From positions 1-64,000 of the forward strand of contig JAFMOC010000007.1 of NCBI GenBank assembly GCA_019802505.1: 64,000 bases of DNA. The letters run 5' to 3'. The position numbers were made by a program, and so were the translations under genes. The notes beneath the pieces were generated by a model that saw nothing but the letters and a program-made list of their open reading frames with translations, did not search any database and was not told the DNA's origin. Positions 23,559 through 36,100 of this stretch are shown here, in pieces (position 1 is the stretch's first letter; each line of letters starts with the position of its first letter). Origin of the DNA: Corydoras sp. C115. Its lineage: Eukaryota; Chordata; Actinopteri; Siluriformes; Callichthyidae.

Positions 23559-24056
23559 TGTGGTGGTAAATAATCAAATCATAATCAAATGACAGAGGAA
23601 CAGTTAAAATAAAAAATTATTTAATAAGATTTGCAAATAAGAGAAACCAGACAAACAACCTAATGGAGGTTGTTGTAAACTTCTGAGCTCACGAGTGCTC
23701 AGCCTCAGTATTCACACGAAAAACACAGCCAATAGAGAAATAGATAATACAGTTCTGTCCAATAATAATGTAAGAAAAACATATGCTTGAAAAAAAAAAC
23801 ACAGTTAGCGGAAGCTATACCATATATGGGCTTCACAACCCATTCGCATCCGGATAGGGGAGGTTTGAGGCTTCGACCCTTAACTTTTCTTACCCCGCTC
23901 ACAATGCACCTTCTTTTATGAAATAACATCCTCCCAACACATTCCATCCCATCATATCAAACTTCTCTTTCCCTCCAAGGTTAAGTAGAGAAGTTTTGTA
24001 AATGTCACACTAACACCAAAATGGATTAATATAATACACAATGAATTTCCACTACA
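23559..24056 (-). repeat. 5' LTR of outer ERV
   Basis: 498 bp, same family as 10083-10560, with an extra AATCATAATCA near its left end and other small indels. Confidence 0.9.
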
Positions 24057-24233
24057 GTGGGCACTCTGATAATGGATCTGTGCTTGGATTTATAAAATTT
24101 TACAGTTGAGAAGATTTTTTCACACACATATCTACTTTTTTCCCCAAGTCAACTTTTCTTTTAATTTTTTGAAAGTGACATTTTTGCTAACAAAATGTTT
24201 TTGCTGGGAATGGTGAGCACATGCGTAGCGTAG

Positions 24234-24580
24234 TGTCACATCCACCTTACCTTCTGTACCTGCTATTCCCTTTCCTGCCACTGGTGGTGCTCAGAGTTCT
24301 TCTCCAGAATTCTTATTAGTACTTCCTGTTTATCTCTCTATTAAGCTGTTCTGTTGGGTTGGCTGTTTGCGTCTGATCTTCGGTAATGTGCTTCTCTGCT
24401 ACCTTGTGTTCTATGAGTTACCTCTCTGGAGACTTCGGTTTCCCGAGTGTCAGCGATCATCTTCATCATGGCGTTACACCATCAGTACGTTTACTGGGGT
24501 TTGAGTGCTGTTTTCAATAAACCAGTGACTGTTATACTGTTCATCAACTTTGGCTTCGTTTCTGAGTACAACCCGTTACA
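24234..24580 (+). repeat. Solo LTR with CGTAG target duplication
   Basis: TGTCACATCCACC to ACAACCCGTTACA, 347 bp, flanked by CGTAG at 24229-24233 and 24581-24585. An AATAAA signal lies at about 24516. No internal sequence adjoins it. It is consistent with LTR-LTR recombination of a Ty3/gypsy- or retrovirus-like element. Orientation is inferred from the AATAAA. Confidence 0.88.
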
Positions 24581-24585
24581 CGTAG

Positions 24586-24778
24586 AGACGTGCAGCTTAT
24601 GAGTGGGTTGGGCTTACACAGCATTGCCTGGCACTAATCACTAGGCAACGCAGCGTAAGCACAAAATTAAAGACAACACACAGACAAACACAAACACCAC
24701 ATTACAAATTAAGATAAAATTAAAAAATTAACATAATAATGCATAAATAATTAAATTAAATTGCGGGCCAGATTATTA

Positions 24779-24814
<36 letters not shown>

Positions 24815-25070
24815 TTAATGCTTATTTTGTTAACCCGTGAGGGGCCGTATAAGACTGCATTGCGGGCCGGATGTGGCACTTTGGATTCCCCTGCTCTACA
24901 TACTTGCTCTGGCTGTCTGTAATCACCACCATGCGTACCGCGATTAATTTTACCCATATCTGCTCGTTCTCAGCGTTTGTAGCCCTCTATTTAACCGCTA
25001 ATCTTCACAACCCACTCACACCTTTTGCCTCCTTTTCTACAGCATCAACTCTCTTTAGCATTACAGACAA
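24586..25070. other. Repeat debris and (ATT)n microsatellite
   Basis: (ATT)n at about 24771-24816, then GCGGGCCGGATGTGGCAC-type phrases that recall hAT remnants. No gene. Confidence 0.45.
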
Positions 25071-25250
25071 CTAATGTTTACGCCTGTCCTTGCCCAACGG
25101 CGGGGCAGTATCAATCAAGAGCCCCGCACCACACCACTCATTAAACATTTTCTCAACTTTCTTTATCACCTTCTCACGTTTTTCCACAGGATTAGTTAGT
25201 TTTACTCTCTCTAACACCTCTTTTTTTACTTCACCAGTAGTCAACTTCCC
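25071..25250 (-). pseudogene. Possible gag N-terminus of truncated LTR element
   Basis: A minus-strand reading from MGKLTTGEVKKEVLERVKLT runs 59 residues to a stop and is Lys/Glu-rich. It lies about 0.9 kb inside the LTR end at 26166, where a gag start would be expected. There is no domain match; this is a positional guess. Confidence 0.3.
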
Positions 25251-25394
25251 CATTTTAATCAACACACAAGCTCTCACACACACGCCCGAACAACCGCCTC
25301 TATACAACCTCTCTCTCGTGCGAGCAATATCCCACAAATGCAGCTGCTTTATTGCTGTATGCTGAATTTTACTTACTCTTTATTTCACTTACAC

Positions 25395-25700
25395 CCGTGG
25401 TCAAACTTGATTTACCGCCCTCTGGGACTTGAACCCACCAGGACTGAGCAATTTAATTTACGGGTCTTTTGGGACTTGAACCCAATCACCTTGACCAATT
25501 TACTTGATTTACCGCCCTCTGGGACATTGACCCACCAGGACTGAGCAATTTAAGTTAATTTACGGGTCTTTTGGGACTTGAACCCAATCATCTTGACCAA
25601 TTTACATTTACCTAAACACTGTGAATTTACAACAAATTTACAAGTGTTCAATACCCGTATTGTGCTCTGCAGATAGGACTTGAACCCCCTGGGAGCAGCT
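25395..25700 (-). repeat. Leader repeats with B-box-like motif
   Basis: A 97-bp unit starting TTGATTTACCGCCCTCTGGG occurs at 25407 and 25504. GGGACTTGAACCC or a close variant occurs about five times. On the minus strand this is GGGTTCAAGTCCC, close to a tRNA B box. Confidence 0.7.
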
Positions 25701-26149
25701 CAATTCGTCAAGACAGGTCAGTCCGCGACTGGACACGCACAGGGACCTTCCCCGTTCGCCTCAGTAATGCAACTACAGGATTCTCACAATCCCTTGGTCA
25801 TGACCTTATACTGTATAACTTTCATTAAAACCCAGCATTCAACAATTTTTCAAAACACAATTATAATCCATACATATAAAACCACAAAGCCATGGAAGAA
25901 CACAACACACTTCAATTTATACACTCAAATTCAATTAACAATTCCAATTGTCTTAATTTAATTCACATTCCAACTCATCCTTAAACACCACTCACAGCTA
26001 AATATATTGTTTTTCAGCTAAATATAGGAACAAGGGTCCTTTCTTACCTTATTGGCTGGCCTGTGAGTACCACGTAAGCTCTATCGTTGGAATCAACCAT
26101 TTATTCAATAGGACACGATTATCTGCACTGCAATCAACGACCTTCAACC

Positions 26150-26262
26150 ATCTCCTGCTACCAATTGTTAGGAAATCCATATTTTCTCACTGAACCTTTT
26201 CTGAAGGTATCAAAAACCACAGTACAGTTGATTTCAGAGTTATTCGAATCAAGCGGTTTAAT
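26150..26262 (-). repeat. Truncated LTR plus primer site of a second retroelement
   Basis: TGTTAGGAAATCC starts at 26166. The next ~95 bp match the reverse complement of 42480-42563. Just inside, minus-strand AATTGGTAGCAGGAGATGG resembles the primer site of the nested element at 17073. The rest of the LTR is missing to the right. Confidence 0.7.
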
Positions 26263-26767
26263 TATGACACCCCTAGTGTAAGAGCATGTGTATTTTTTAT
26301 TTTTTGCAATAAATCTCAAATGCAACATTTAGCATTTTGATTTTAAATTGCATGTAAAATTCTAATGACACAGCATGATGTAAAACCTTTGAAAACAAAT
26401 TAAATTTTAACTTCACAAACACAATAAAGCTGAAGACTTAAATAAACATGAAGCCAGAGACACAAAGTCCTTTAATGACGTTAAACAGAAAAAAAAACTA
26501 CATACAAATACACAAAATATGATAGTGTGACACTATAAAAAAGAATAAGAGATACTACAGTCACAATGCTATACAAAAGTATACACAATTCCATATTAAT
26601 TATGTTACCTATAAAACTAGCCCCTGGCACCACTGGGAGCTTGGTTTCCCTCTTTCTCTATATTTAAAAAAAATATTATTTCTTAAATAATGCGTCAGTT
26701 GCTTATTTTAATGATATGCATAATAATATTAATTGCATTCCCAATATCACTAATTTACATAAATTTT
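26263..26767. other. AT-rich intergenic stretch
   Basis: No gene or repeat recognised. Confidence 0.4.
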
Positions 26768-28219
26768 CTACCTGTACCTCTTATTGTACCTATTTTCCTG
26801 TATGATGTAACCAACTCTAAATTAATGCTGTAATAATTATGGCTCACTTTAATCCAACCCTTCCTCTCACTAGAGTTTAATATAGCTTTTAGGGGTGCCA
26901 ATCTATGTGTCTGGCGATTCGATCCGATTCCAATTTTTGAGGTTCAATTTTCGATTCAGAAACGATTTTCGATTCAGATTCAATTTACAGATTCACCATG
27001 GTGCATTAGCCTTTAATCAAAACTAAAATACAGACTTAAAACTTAACCTTAAAAAATAAAATACATACTTAAGTCTTTTTAACTATATTGCTACAACATT
27101 CCCTACATTTTTAAAACTTAACTTTAAATATTAAATATATTTTTCAACTTTTCAACTTCTTTTATCTCAGGCTGATGTCATGACAAATGGGCTCGAACAT
27201 TTGTCATATTTCCAAAGTACCTCAATTTCATTTTACACTCATTGTAAACAGTTGCTCTCATGTCGAGCTCTCTCTCTTCCTGGATTTAAAAGCCAAACAC
27301 TGGCTTTTAACGACGATGGGCAGGTCAAATCGCGCTCTCCCCCTGCTCCATGCTTCCCGCTAGCATGAACTAGCATGCTAGCGAACTACAACGGGAGTTG
27401 TTTAACAAGCTTGCTGTATGGTGACTGAGTGGATCTGTAATGCGATACGCAGTACGCTCGGGAGGGGGCGCCAAAAATAAAACTTAAACACATTTTTAAA
27501 AAATTCGATTCTTGAACATTTTGAATCGATCCCGAATCGCCTGGACTACGAATCGCGATTCATTGAAGAATCTATTTTTTTCAGCACCCCTTATAGCTTT
27601 TCACCCTGCAAGTATCATTTAGATTCCCCTCACTGTAATTCCATATGTACACTTAACCCATAAATATACAGTATATCCAGCTATTTATCTCCATTTCCCC
27701 TTTAAAATCTTATTTCATGCTTAGTTACGCAATGATACTAGAGTTACCCCCTAACATAAGTGGAAAGGTGACCAGTGTTAACAGAGCGACAGTCAATTTA
27801 AACAGCCATTGTGCTTTCTGGCATAAAATAGAGACAATCTGAAGTACATTAATAACACTGAAAACTGGTTATATTACTGAAAAACAGCCATATTAAAATA
27901 TTTAATGTAGTTTTAAAGTTTCATCAGATCTTTAGGCAGATTTAACATAGCGTCATCAAAATGCCCAGGTTAACAGTGCTATTGTTAACTAATAAATGTG
28001 ACTGCAGTCGCAACAAGTCAAAACAGTAAATAAAAAAAATATATTCCAATAATCATTTAGGCTGTACTTTAATCTAATTCTTTTAGAATTTGCATTTTCT
28101 CCCATCTCAAATTATTTATTTTGCCCAAACTTTGTTACGTAAACATAAATGCAGTTACAAGTAAGTGTTAATGATAATAAAGACCAATTTGACCAATTAA
28201 AAAAAGGTGCACATATACA
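26768..28219 (+). repeat. 1.45-kb tandem duplication, copy 1
   Basis: From CTACCTGTACCTCTTATTG to GGTGCACATATACAC. It recurs 1,451-1,453 bp downstream with only a handful of differences. Confidence 0.95.
26891..27591. mobile_element. Non-autonomous DNA transposon (copy 1), 10-bp flanking repeat
   Basis: The ends AGGGGTGC and GCACCCCT are inverted repeats. TATAGCTTTT flanks both sides (26881-26890 and 27592-27601). Subterminal GATTCGATCC-type motifs occur near both ends. There is no transposase. The ends look hAT-like, but hAT makes 8-bp duplications; ten matching bases may be chance extension or another superfamily. Confidence 0.8.
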
Positions 28220-28220
28220 C

Positions 28221-29671
28221 CTACCTGTACCTCTTATTGTACCTATTTTCGTATGATGTAACCAACTCTAAATTAATGCTGTATTAATTATGGCTCACTT
28301 TAATCCAACCCTTCCTCTCACTAGAGTTTAATATAGCTTTTAGGGGTGCCAATCTATGTGTCTGGCGATTCGATCCGATTCCAATTTTTGAGGTTCAATT
28401 TTCGATTCAGAAACGATTTTCGATTCAGATTCAATTTACAGATTCACCATGGTGCATTAGCCTTTAATCAAAACTAAAATACAGACTTAAAACTTAACCT
28501 TAAAAAAATAAAATACATACTTAAGTCTTTTTAACTATATTGCTACAACATTCCCTACATTTTTAAAACTTAACTTTAAATATTAAATATATTTTTCAAC
28601 TTTTCAACTTCTTTTATCTCAGGCTGATGTCATGACAAATGGGCTCGAACATTTGTCATATTTCCAAAGTACCTCAATTTCATTTTACACTCATTGTAAA
28701 CAGTTGCTCTCATGTCGAGCTCTCTCTCTTCCTGGATTTAAAAGCCAAACACTGGCTTTTAACGACGATGGGCAGGTCAAATCGCGCTCTCCCCCTGCTC
28801 CATGCTTCCCGCTAGCATGAACTAGCATGCTAGCGAACTACAACGGGAGTTGTTTAACAAGCTTGCTGTATGGTGACTGAGTGGATCTGTAATGCGATAC
28901 GCAGTACGCTCGGGAGGGGGCGCCAAAAATAAAACTTAAACACATTTTTAAAAAATTCGATTCTTGAACATTTTGAATCGATCCCGAATCGCCTGGACTA
29001 CGAATCGCGATTCATTGAAGAATCTATTTTTTTCAGCACCCCTTATAGCTTTTCACCCTGCAAGTATCATTTAGATTCCCCTCACTGTAATTCCATATGT
29101 ACACTTAACCCATAAATATACAGTATATCCAGCTATTTATCTCCATTTCCCCTTTAAAATCTTATTTCATGCTTAGTTACGCAATGATACTAGAGTTACC
29201 CCCTAACATAAGTGGAAAGGTGACCAGTGTTAACAGAGCGACAGTCAATTTAAACAGCCATTGTGCTTTCTGGCATAAAATAGAGACAATCTGAAGTACA
29301 TTAATAACACTGAAAACTGGTTATATTACTGAAAAACAGCCATATTAAAATATTTAATGTAGTTTTAAAGTTTCATCAGATCTTTAGGCAGATTTAACAT
29401 AGCGTCATCAAAATGCCCAGGTTAACAGTGCTATTGTTAACTAGAAAATGTGACTGCAGTCGCAACAAGTCAAAACAGTAAATAAAAAAAATATATTCCA
29501 ATAACCATTTAGGCTGTACTTTAATCTAATTCTTTTAGAATTTGCATTTTCTCCCATCTCAAATTATTTATTTTGCCCAAACTTTGTTACGTAAACATAA
29601 ATGCAGTTACAAGTAAGTGTTAATGATAATAAAGACCAATTTGACCAATTAAAAAAAGGTGCACATATACA
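28221..29671 (+). repeat. 1.45-kb tandem duplication, copy 2
   Basis: Second copy. Observed differences include CTGTATTAATT for CTGTAATAATT and CTAGAAAATG for CTAATAAATG. Confidence 0.95.
28342..29043. mobile_element. Non-autonomous DNA transposon (copy 2)
   Basis: Same element as 26891-27591, carried by the tandem duplication with the same TATAGCTTTT flanks. Confidence 0.8.
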
Positions 29672-29976
29672 GCTTAACCTTTCACTGTATGAGTGCAAAC
29701 TAGCTTGCTTCTTCATTGCTAGTTTATCTAGAACCCGAATTATATAGTTTTTACTAGCCAGATTTAAAACAGCCAAAAGAGACAGAAAATAAAATGCAGC
29801 ATTAAAAAAAATGACACTGTAGCAACAAGCGAGACGTTCTGCCAAATTAGCTCTTAAATGTTGTTAATAAAATGTGTTTATATGTTTATATTGTTTATAT
29901 GTTTAAATATAAAATATTATCCACTTCTCCTTATGACATCTTGGCTCCTACGCATTTTGGGTATTTTACGGTTCCG

Positions 29977-30135
29977 TTAAGGGTCACAGTATTGCATCAT
30001 TTGCTCCGAAGTGAAGGAAAAGTCTTGAAACTCTTCCTGATTGATTTGTGGGAGCACAAAATCCTCGATTGGAGTGAGGACAGCATCCTCGTGTGTAAAA
30101 TCAGGATCAAAATTGTTTACATCCATTGCATTTTT
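29977..30135 (-). CDS. prkch last coding exon (C-terminal V5 tail)
   Basis: Acceptor TTTTACCAG, 52 codons, then TAA at 29977-29979. It begins KNAMDVNNFDPDFTHEDAVL and continues TPIEDF with the turn-motif Thr. The hydrophobic motif FQDFSFTS follows and the protein ends MMQYCDP. A possible AATAAA signal for the minus strand lies near 29567. Confidence 0.95.
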   Translation of the reverse strand, partial: KNAMDVNNFDPDFTHEDAVLTPIEDFVLPQINQEEFQDFSFTSEQMMQYCDP

Positions 30136-33100
30136 CTGGTAAAACACAAAGTAAGATATTGTTGAGTAGTAACCCAGTCATTTACATTTAGTCATTTAGC
30201 AGATGCTTTTATCAATCGTGACTTACAAATGAGAACAGCACAAGTCAGTAGTTAAGGAAAAAACAGCCACACTGTAGAATTTTCAAACATGATCATTATT
30301 CTATCCTGCACCCCCCCCCCTTTTCTTACATCAGGTGTTTTTGAAAGAGGTGCATTTTCAGTAGTTTCTTAAAGATGGCAATTTAATCCACCTTACGGGC
30401 AGAGTTGGAAATATCGTTTCACCCTTTTCACAGTGGTGAACACAACAGAGTGAGAATTAGCACCACCTTTATAAGGTGGAATCACCAGGCGACATTCATT
30501 GAGGGTAAGAGTGAGTAGATCAAGAAATGGTCCTGTAAGCCGGAGTCAAGAGTCGGTGCTTTGTACTGAATGCAAGCAGCTACAGGGAGCCAATAGAGAG
30601 AAAATGAGTAGTGGAGTGACAGGAGTTCGCTTGGGCTGGTTGAACACACGTCACCATGCAGAGTTTTGAATTAGTTGTGAAGGCCTGATGTGCAAGCTGG
30701 GAGACCAGAAAGTATTAATTAAGCCGGGATAGGATGAGGGTTTGAACTAACAACTGTGTAGCATGTTCAGTCAAGAAAGGTCTGATCTTCCTTATGTTTT
30801 AAAAAAAGGAATCTGCAGGAACGGGCAGTTTTGTTGACATGATCAGAGAGTTTAATATGTGAGTCAATTGTGATAGTGGAGCCAACAATTTAGAGGGTCA
30901 GGTTGTAATGAATTGAGGGTTATGCTGGGATTATGAGAAGCTCTGTTTTTGCTAAATTTAGTTTGAGATGATGGGCCTTCATCCAAACGGATATTTCCGT
31001 GAGGCAGACAAATATTTGATTTGAGATTGTGGTGTCTTCAGGGGCAAAAGACAAATGAAGCTGAGTGTCATCAGCATAGCAGTAGGAACACCAGTGAGTA
31101 CTTGATGAGAGTTAGAAATCTCCCCATTCCATGACACTTTGAAGGTCCTTCCTGTTAGATAGGAATGGACTTACATAGTTTCCCATTGTTAAATACGGAC
31201 ACCTGACCATCACATCTGTACATGGCTGTACTACAGTGTTGCTGTTGCCCGGCCGCTCAAGGAGGATGTGAGTCTTTGTCCCCAGTGAGTCTTGGTCATC
31301 CCAAGATTTCTTCCTTAAAATAACAACACAACAGGGAGTTTTTTCAACAAATATGTTTCTTACGGAACCAATCCTTTGTTATCCTGGCTGTGTGCTTTGG
31401 GATATTGTCATGTTGGAAGACCCAGCCATCTTCAATGCTGGAACTGAGGGAAGGAGGTTGTTCCCCAAAATCTCACAATACATCGCCCCGGTCATCCATT
31501 CCTTAATACAGTGCAGTCGTCCTGTCCCATTTGCAGAAAAACACCCCCAAAACATGATGCTTCCACCCCCCGGGATGGTACTCATCATTCTTCATCCTCC
31601 AACCACGGAGAGTAGAATAAAATCCAAAAAGTTCTATTTTGGTGTCATCTGACCGCAGAACTTTCTCCCATGACTCATCTGGATCATTCAAATGGTCATG
31701 AGCAAACTTAAGATGGACCTGGACGTGTGCTGATTTAAGCAAGGGAAATTTCTGTGCCATGCATGACTTTAAACTATGACGTCTTAGTGTATTACTCACA
31801 GTAAACAGTGGTGCCAGCTCTCTTAAGGTCTAAGTAGGGCTGGGCTGATTCCTCACCTTTCTTAGAATCATTGATATGCTTTTGACAGTCATGTTTAGCT
31901 TCTTCCATTTTCTAATAATTGCTCCAACAGTTGATCTTTTTTTCACTAAGTTGCTTGGCAATTGCCCCGTAGCCATGTCCAGCCTTGTGGAGTGGACAAT
32001 TTTGTCTCTGGTGTCTTGGACAGATCTTTGGTCTTAGCCATGCTAGTAGTTGGAGTCTGATTGTGTGGGCTGGACAGGTGTCTTTATGGAGCTAAATGTA
32101 TTATCTTATATTACGACAAAGTATTTTCAGATTTTTTAAGGGGTAAAAAGTTTAAATAAATTTTAATTGTGAAAATCAAATAATCTTACGATATGGGGCT
32201 TAAATGGCGGTTCAAGCTCTCTGCAGTTCAGTTTGTCCCAGTCGATAGGTTTGAAGAAATTGTGCGCAGTAACAGCCTTTTCTCCGCCATCCGTCACCAC
32301 GCAACCCAGACGCTTGGATGGGTTCTTTATCAGAAACTGTAGGCAAAATATGATACAGTGAAAAAAACCTTTAATGACGACTCAAAATCTAGTGTCAACT
32401 AAAATGGATTTTTTTAAACATTAGAAATGTTTTAAATAAGTAAACAAAAAATTAAGGAAAAAAAACTTAATTTATATAGTCTTTACCATTTATTTACATA
32501 ATAGAAAAACAAAATCAAACTTCTAATGTTTTTACATAACAACCTGATTGTATTTTGGTAATATTTTGCTAACATTAACATATTTTAATTTGATGCTCGC
32601 AACACACTCTTAAAATTAATTCTAGCCTAACCTATTTCTGTTATACTTTATTATTATTGTTATCATTATTTTTCTTGTCATTATTGCTGTTTTAGTAAAT
32701 TATTTTGGATATTTTTGTAAAAATAAAATGTTGAGATAAATAATTTTAGTAGACCTGTGCTGTGCTTTAGAAATAAAAGAAAATTTTAAATAAATAAATA
32801 AAAATACATGATTTTGAAAAGATTTATTAGTTTCTTGTTCAATAATTATAAATTAATTTTTAATCACTTTATAAAACTGCTGGGGCAGAATGCTTCCTGA
32901 AAATGATTGTGGCAAAAATAAAGTGGCAAAAATGCCCTGAGCACATTGAATTATTATGAATTATTTTTAGATCGCTCAGGTAGTCAAGGTCATTAAAGGG
33001 GGCAGTCTTTCATAAAGACTCCCTTAACGTCTATTGGATGAGAATCTTAGTATAATCTCAGTGGAAGGCAATCAGGGCCTTCAATTGCTTCTCTGAAGGC

Positions 33101-36100
33101 CTAAAAATATCTGAATCACAGAGTGATGATGTTAATTAATTATGATGCTAAATAATTCAAAATGGTCTGTCTGCTTCAGACAGTATTTCATTTTTAGAGC
33201 ATTTAACCAATCAAATTTCAGCATTATTGATTGGCAGGTTTTAAATATTTCTGCCTATGCCTTCATGTCTATGAATTTAGTTTGCCCCAGTAGCAATAAA
33301 TAAGTCTAGAGCAACCTCTGTTGCTTTAACTATTCAGATTTTGAGTTCTCCATAATGCATGCCTTCTAGAAGGCCTTCAGTATGTCAGCATATGCACGCC
33401 TCTGACTCAAGAGTCCTTTTGATGAGCAGACATTTTCTCTAAACCTGATTGGATAAATATTAAGTTTAATAATATCTGGTTCCTTAACTACCTTTCCTTT
33501 ATTTATTTATTTTACTTATTTATAATAAAAAGTAATTAGTTTCTGGGCAGCACAGAAACTGAGCCTGTGTCTTAGTGGTTAGAACATTCGCCTCTCAGAG
33601 CTGGGGATCCAGGTTCGAATCCCAAACTGGGTTGAGTTTCTATGTTCTTTCTTTGTTCATGTGGGTTTCTTCTGGATTCTCCAGTTTCCTTCCACAGTCC
33701 AAAAACATATCTTCAACGTAAATTGAATGCTCTACATTGCCCCATATAGTGTGCATTTGTGTGTGTGTTTGTGTGAATGAGCGTGTGCCCCATGAGAGAT
33801 TGGCGCGAGTATCTGCCCAGTGCCCGAAAAGTTCTCCCCTGGATGGGCGTTAGGAACACCCCCCATGACCCTAGTGGAGAATTAAGAATGAATTCATTAA
33901 AAATGAACAATTCGTTTCTTAACTGCTACACCCAACTCTTCTTATAATGTGCTACACCCAACTCTAATCATCATTAAGTGGTGGGAGAGTGACATGCAAT
34001 ACTGCAGATATCAAAGAATACATTACTAGTGTATACATGTGTGAGACTCACTGATTTTAGTATGTCTACAGCCTCAGAGCTCAACCAAGAAGCATAAACA
34101 ATCTCATCAGTTAGGATAGACTCAAATAAATCATCCTCATTTTCTGCTTCGAAGGGGGCGTGGCCTGATAGCATCTCATACAGTAGAACACCCAGAGCCC
34201 ACCAATCAACCGATGGCCCATATAGCATCTCCTTCAGAATCTGCACACACAAAAACACACATAGACATACCATCAATAATAATCAAACGTAATGTACTGT
34301 ATAGTAGTAGTGTACAGGTATTAGGTATATATATATATATATATATAAAACAAACAACAATACAAAATCCACCACAGTGACTATGCCCATTATTATACAT
34401 CCTAACATAAACATCTGACTTTCATATTTACACTTGCCAAGCAATTTTATTAGCAACACTTATCATAAGAAAACATCTAACGGCAACTTTGAATGAAACC
34501 TGTTATTACTGTGTATTCTGAGGTTATGGTTGTGGTCATTGGAAGTACACAAGTCTTTGTCAACTAAAACCTGTCTGTCCATGCTCTATTCACCATGCTT
34601 GTAAGGATGTTTATATTTACTCCAATATAATTGTGCTTAGACTGCTGTACTTTAAAACCCTGAGACAACAACTGTTCTTAAACGAATTAAATCAGATCAC
34701 AGTCAAAATGTGCTCACGTGGACCAATTCATTAAAAAACAAATGTTACAAAAAAAAAAATGCTAACCCAACATTCTATTTCATCATCATTGCAATTTAAA
34801 CATGGTTAAGAGATTTGTGCAGGCCACAGGTGTCACTTAATAAAAAAAAACTAATGGAGGGTTGAATTAACATTTGGGCTTTACTAAAACCACACTAAAT
34901 AAATATGTATGTCTACATACTTTTCATTCATTCATTATCTCCCACTTTATCCTCTGTTAGGGTCGCGGTGGGGTTCCCCATGCCCATCCAGGGGAGAACG
35001 TCTCGGGCGCTGGGCAGATAGACCCAGGACAGGGCGCCAATCCTTCGCTGGGCACACACTCACTCACACAGACACTCTCTACTTGGGGCAATTTTTGAGA
35101 ATTCAATTGACCTTGATCCATGTTTTTGGACTGTGGGAGGAAACCGGAGAACCCGGAGGAATCTCACGCAGACACGGGGAGAACATGGAAACTCCACCCA
35201 GATGGGGATTCGAACCGGGAATCCCTAGCGCTGAGAGGCGAACGTGCTAACCACTAAGCCACCGTGCCGCCCCTACATACTTTTGTCTCTTTAAAATATT
35301 TTCAAGATATTATGGCAAAGCCAAAGAAAGTGTGGGGGTGAAGCTCATTATGCCGGAAATGTTGTGGTGTGGCAGGATTGCTGTGAGGCAGACCCGTCAC
35401 TGATGATTATGGTTGATTAATACACATGACGCCGATCCGTTTAATGAGTGTCAATTAGGGCGGCAACTAACGATTATTTTGATAATCGATTAATCGCCTG
35501 ATTATTTTTTCGATTAATCGATGAATCGGATTAAAAAAAAATAAAATTCCATGTCTTTGCATTTACATTTAATCATTTAAAAGATGCTTTTATCCAAAGC
35601 GACTTACAAATGAGAACATTACAAGTCAGTAGTTATGAAGAAGACCAGCTACGCTGTAGAATTATTCTATAGTATAGTATTATATATAGTACTGTATGCT
35701 TTGCATGCTGTGCACAAGGCTTCCCTTTTGTCTCGACCCAGTCTGAAAGTGGGGGGGGGGACTCGCTTTTGTAAACAGACACTTGCGCTTCGGCATGTTG
35801 CTTGTGGACTGACATGCAGTGCCGTGCGCAGTGTCCCAGTGCCGGAACATTTAATGACCCAATGAAGATCATTTAAAAACCAGGACATTTCACTTTAAAA
35901 AAACCCGGGACAGGACATGAAATATGGACATGTCGCGGGAAATACGGACGTATTCGTATAACGGACGTTAAGACATGTTCTCCATTATGTATCATCACCG
36001 TGGTGCTCCGTGCAGCTCAATTCATTTTCACAGAGCACATGTTATATGTTCTTTATTTGTGTGCAGTGTGAAGGTCCTGCAGTTTTGATTTAAACAGAAG

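Larger units (their letters stand above)
10083..24056 (-). mobile_element. Endogenous retrovirus, class I-like, env-less, nested insertions
   Basis: The element is bounded by related LTRs at 10083-10560 and 23559-24056 with TG...CA ends. On the minus strand the order is LTR, primer-binding-site-like sequence, gag remnants, zinc knuckle, protease, reverse transcriptase, RNase H, integrase with a GPY/F-type tail, polypurine tract, LTR. Only about 280 bp separate the integrase tail from the polypurine tract, so there is no env. All frames are broken. It is interrupted by an L2 LINE in gag and by a younger LTR element in RT. Flanks GTGGA and GTGGG suggest an imperfect 5-bp target duplication. Pol motifs resemble gamma/epsilon-type retroviruses; this is an inference from motifs, not a search. 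Confidence 0.9.

Noticed and set aside
25395..25700. Cluster of tRNA genes (TTCAAGTCC motifs)
   Set aside because: Only the B-box-like half repeats; there is no matching acceptor stem or A box at the right distance.
27180..27368. 62-codon ORF repeated at 28632
   Set aside because: It lies inside the duplicated non-autonomous transposon, with no domain or codon signal; identity comes from the duplication.
33974..34276. prkch kinase exon as a separate short gene
   Set aside because: The ORF extends into intron on both sides; splice sites at 34052 and 34240 define the exon.
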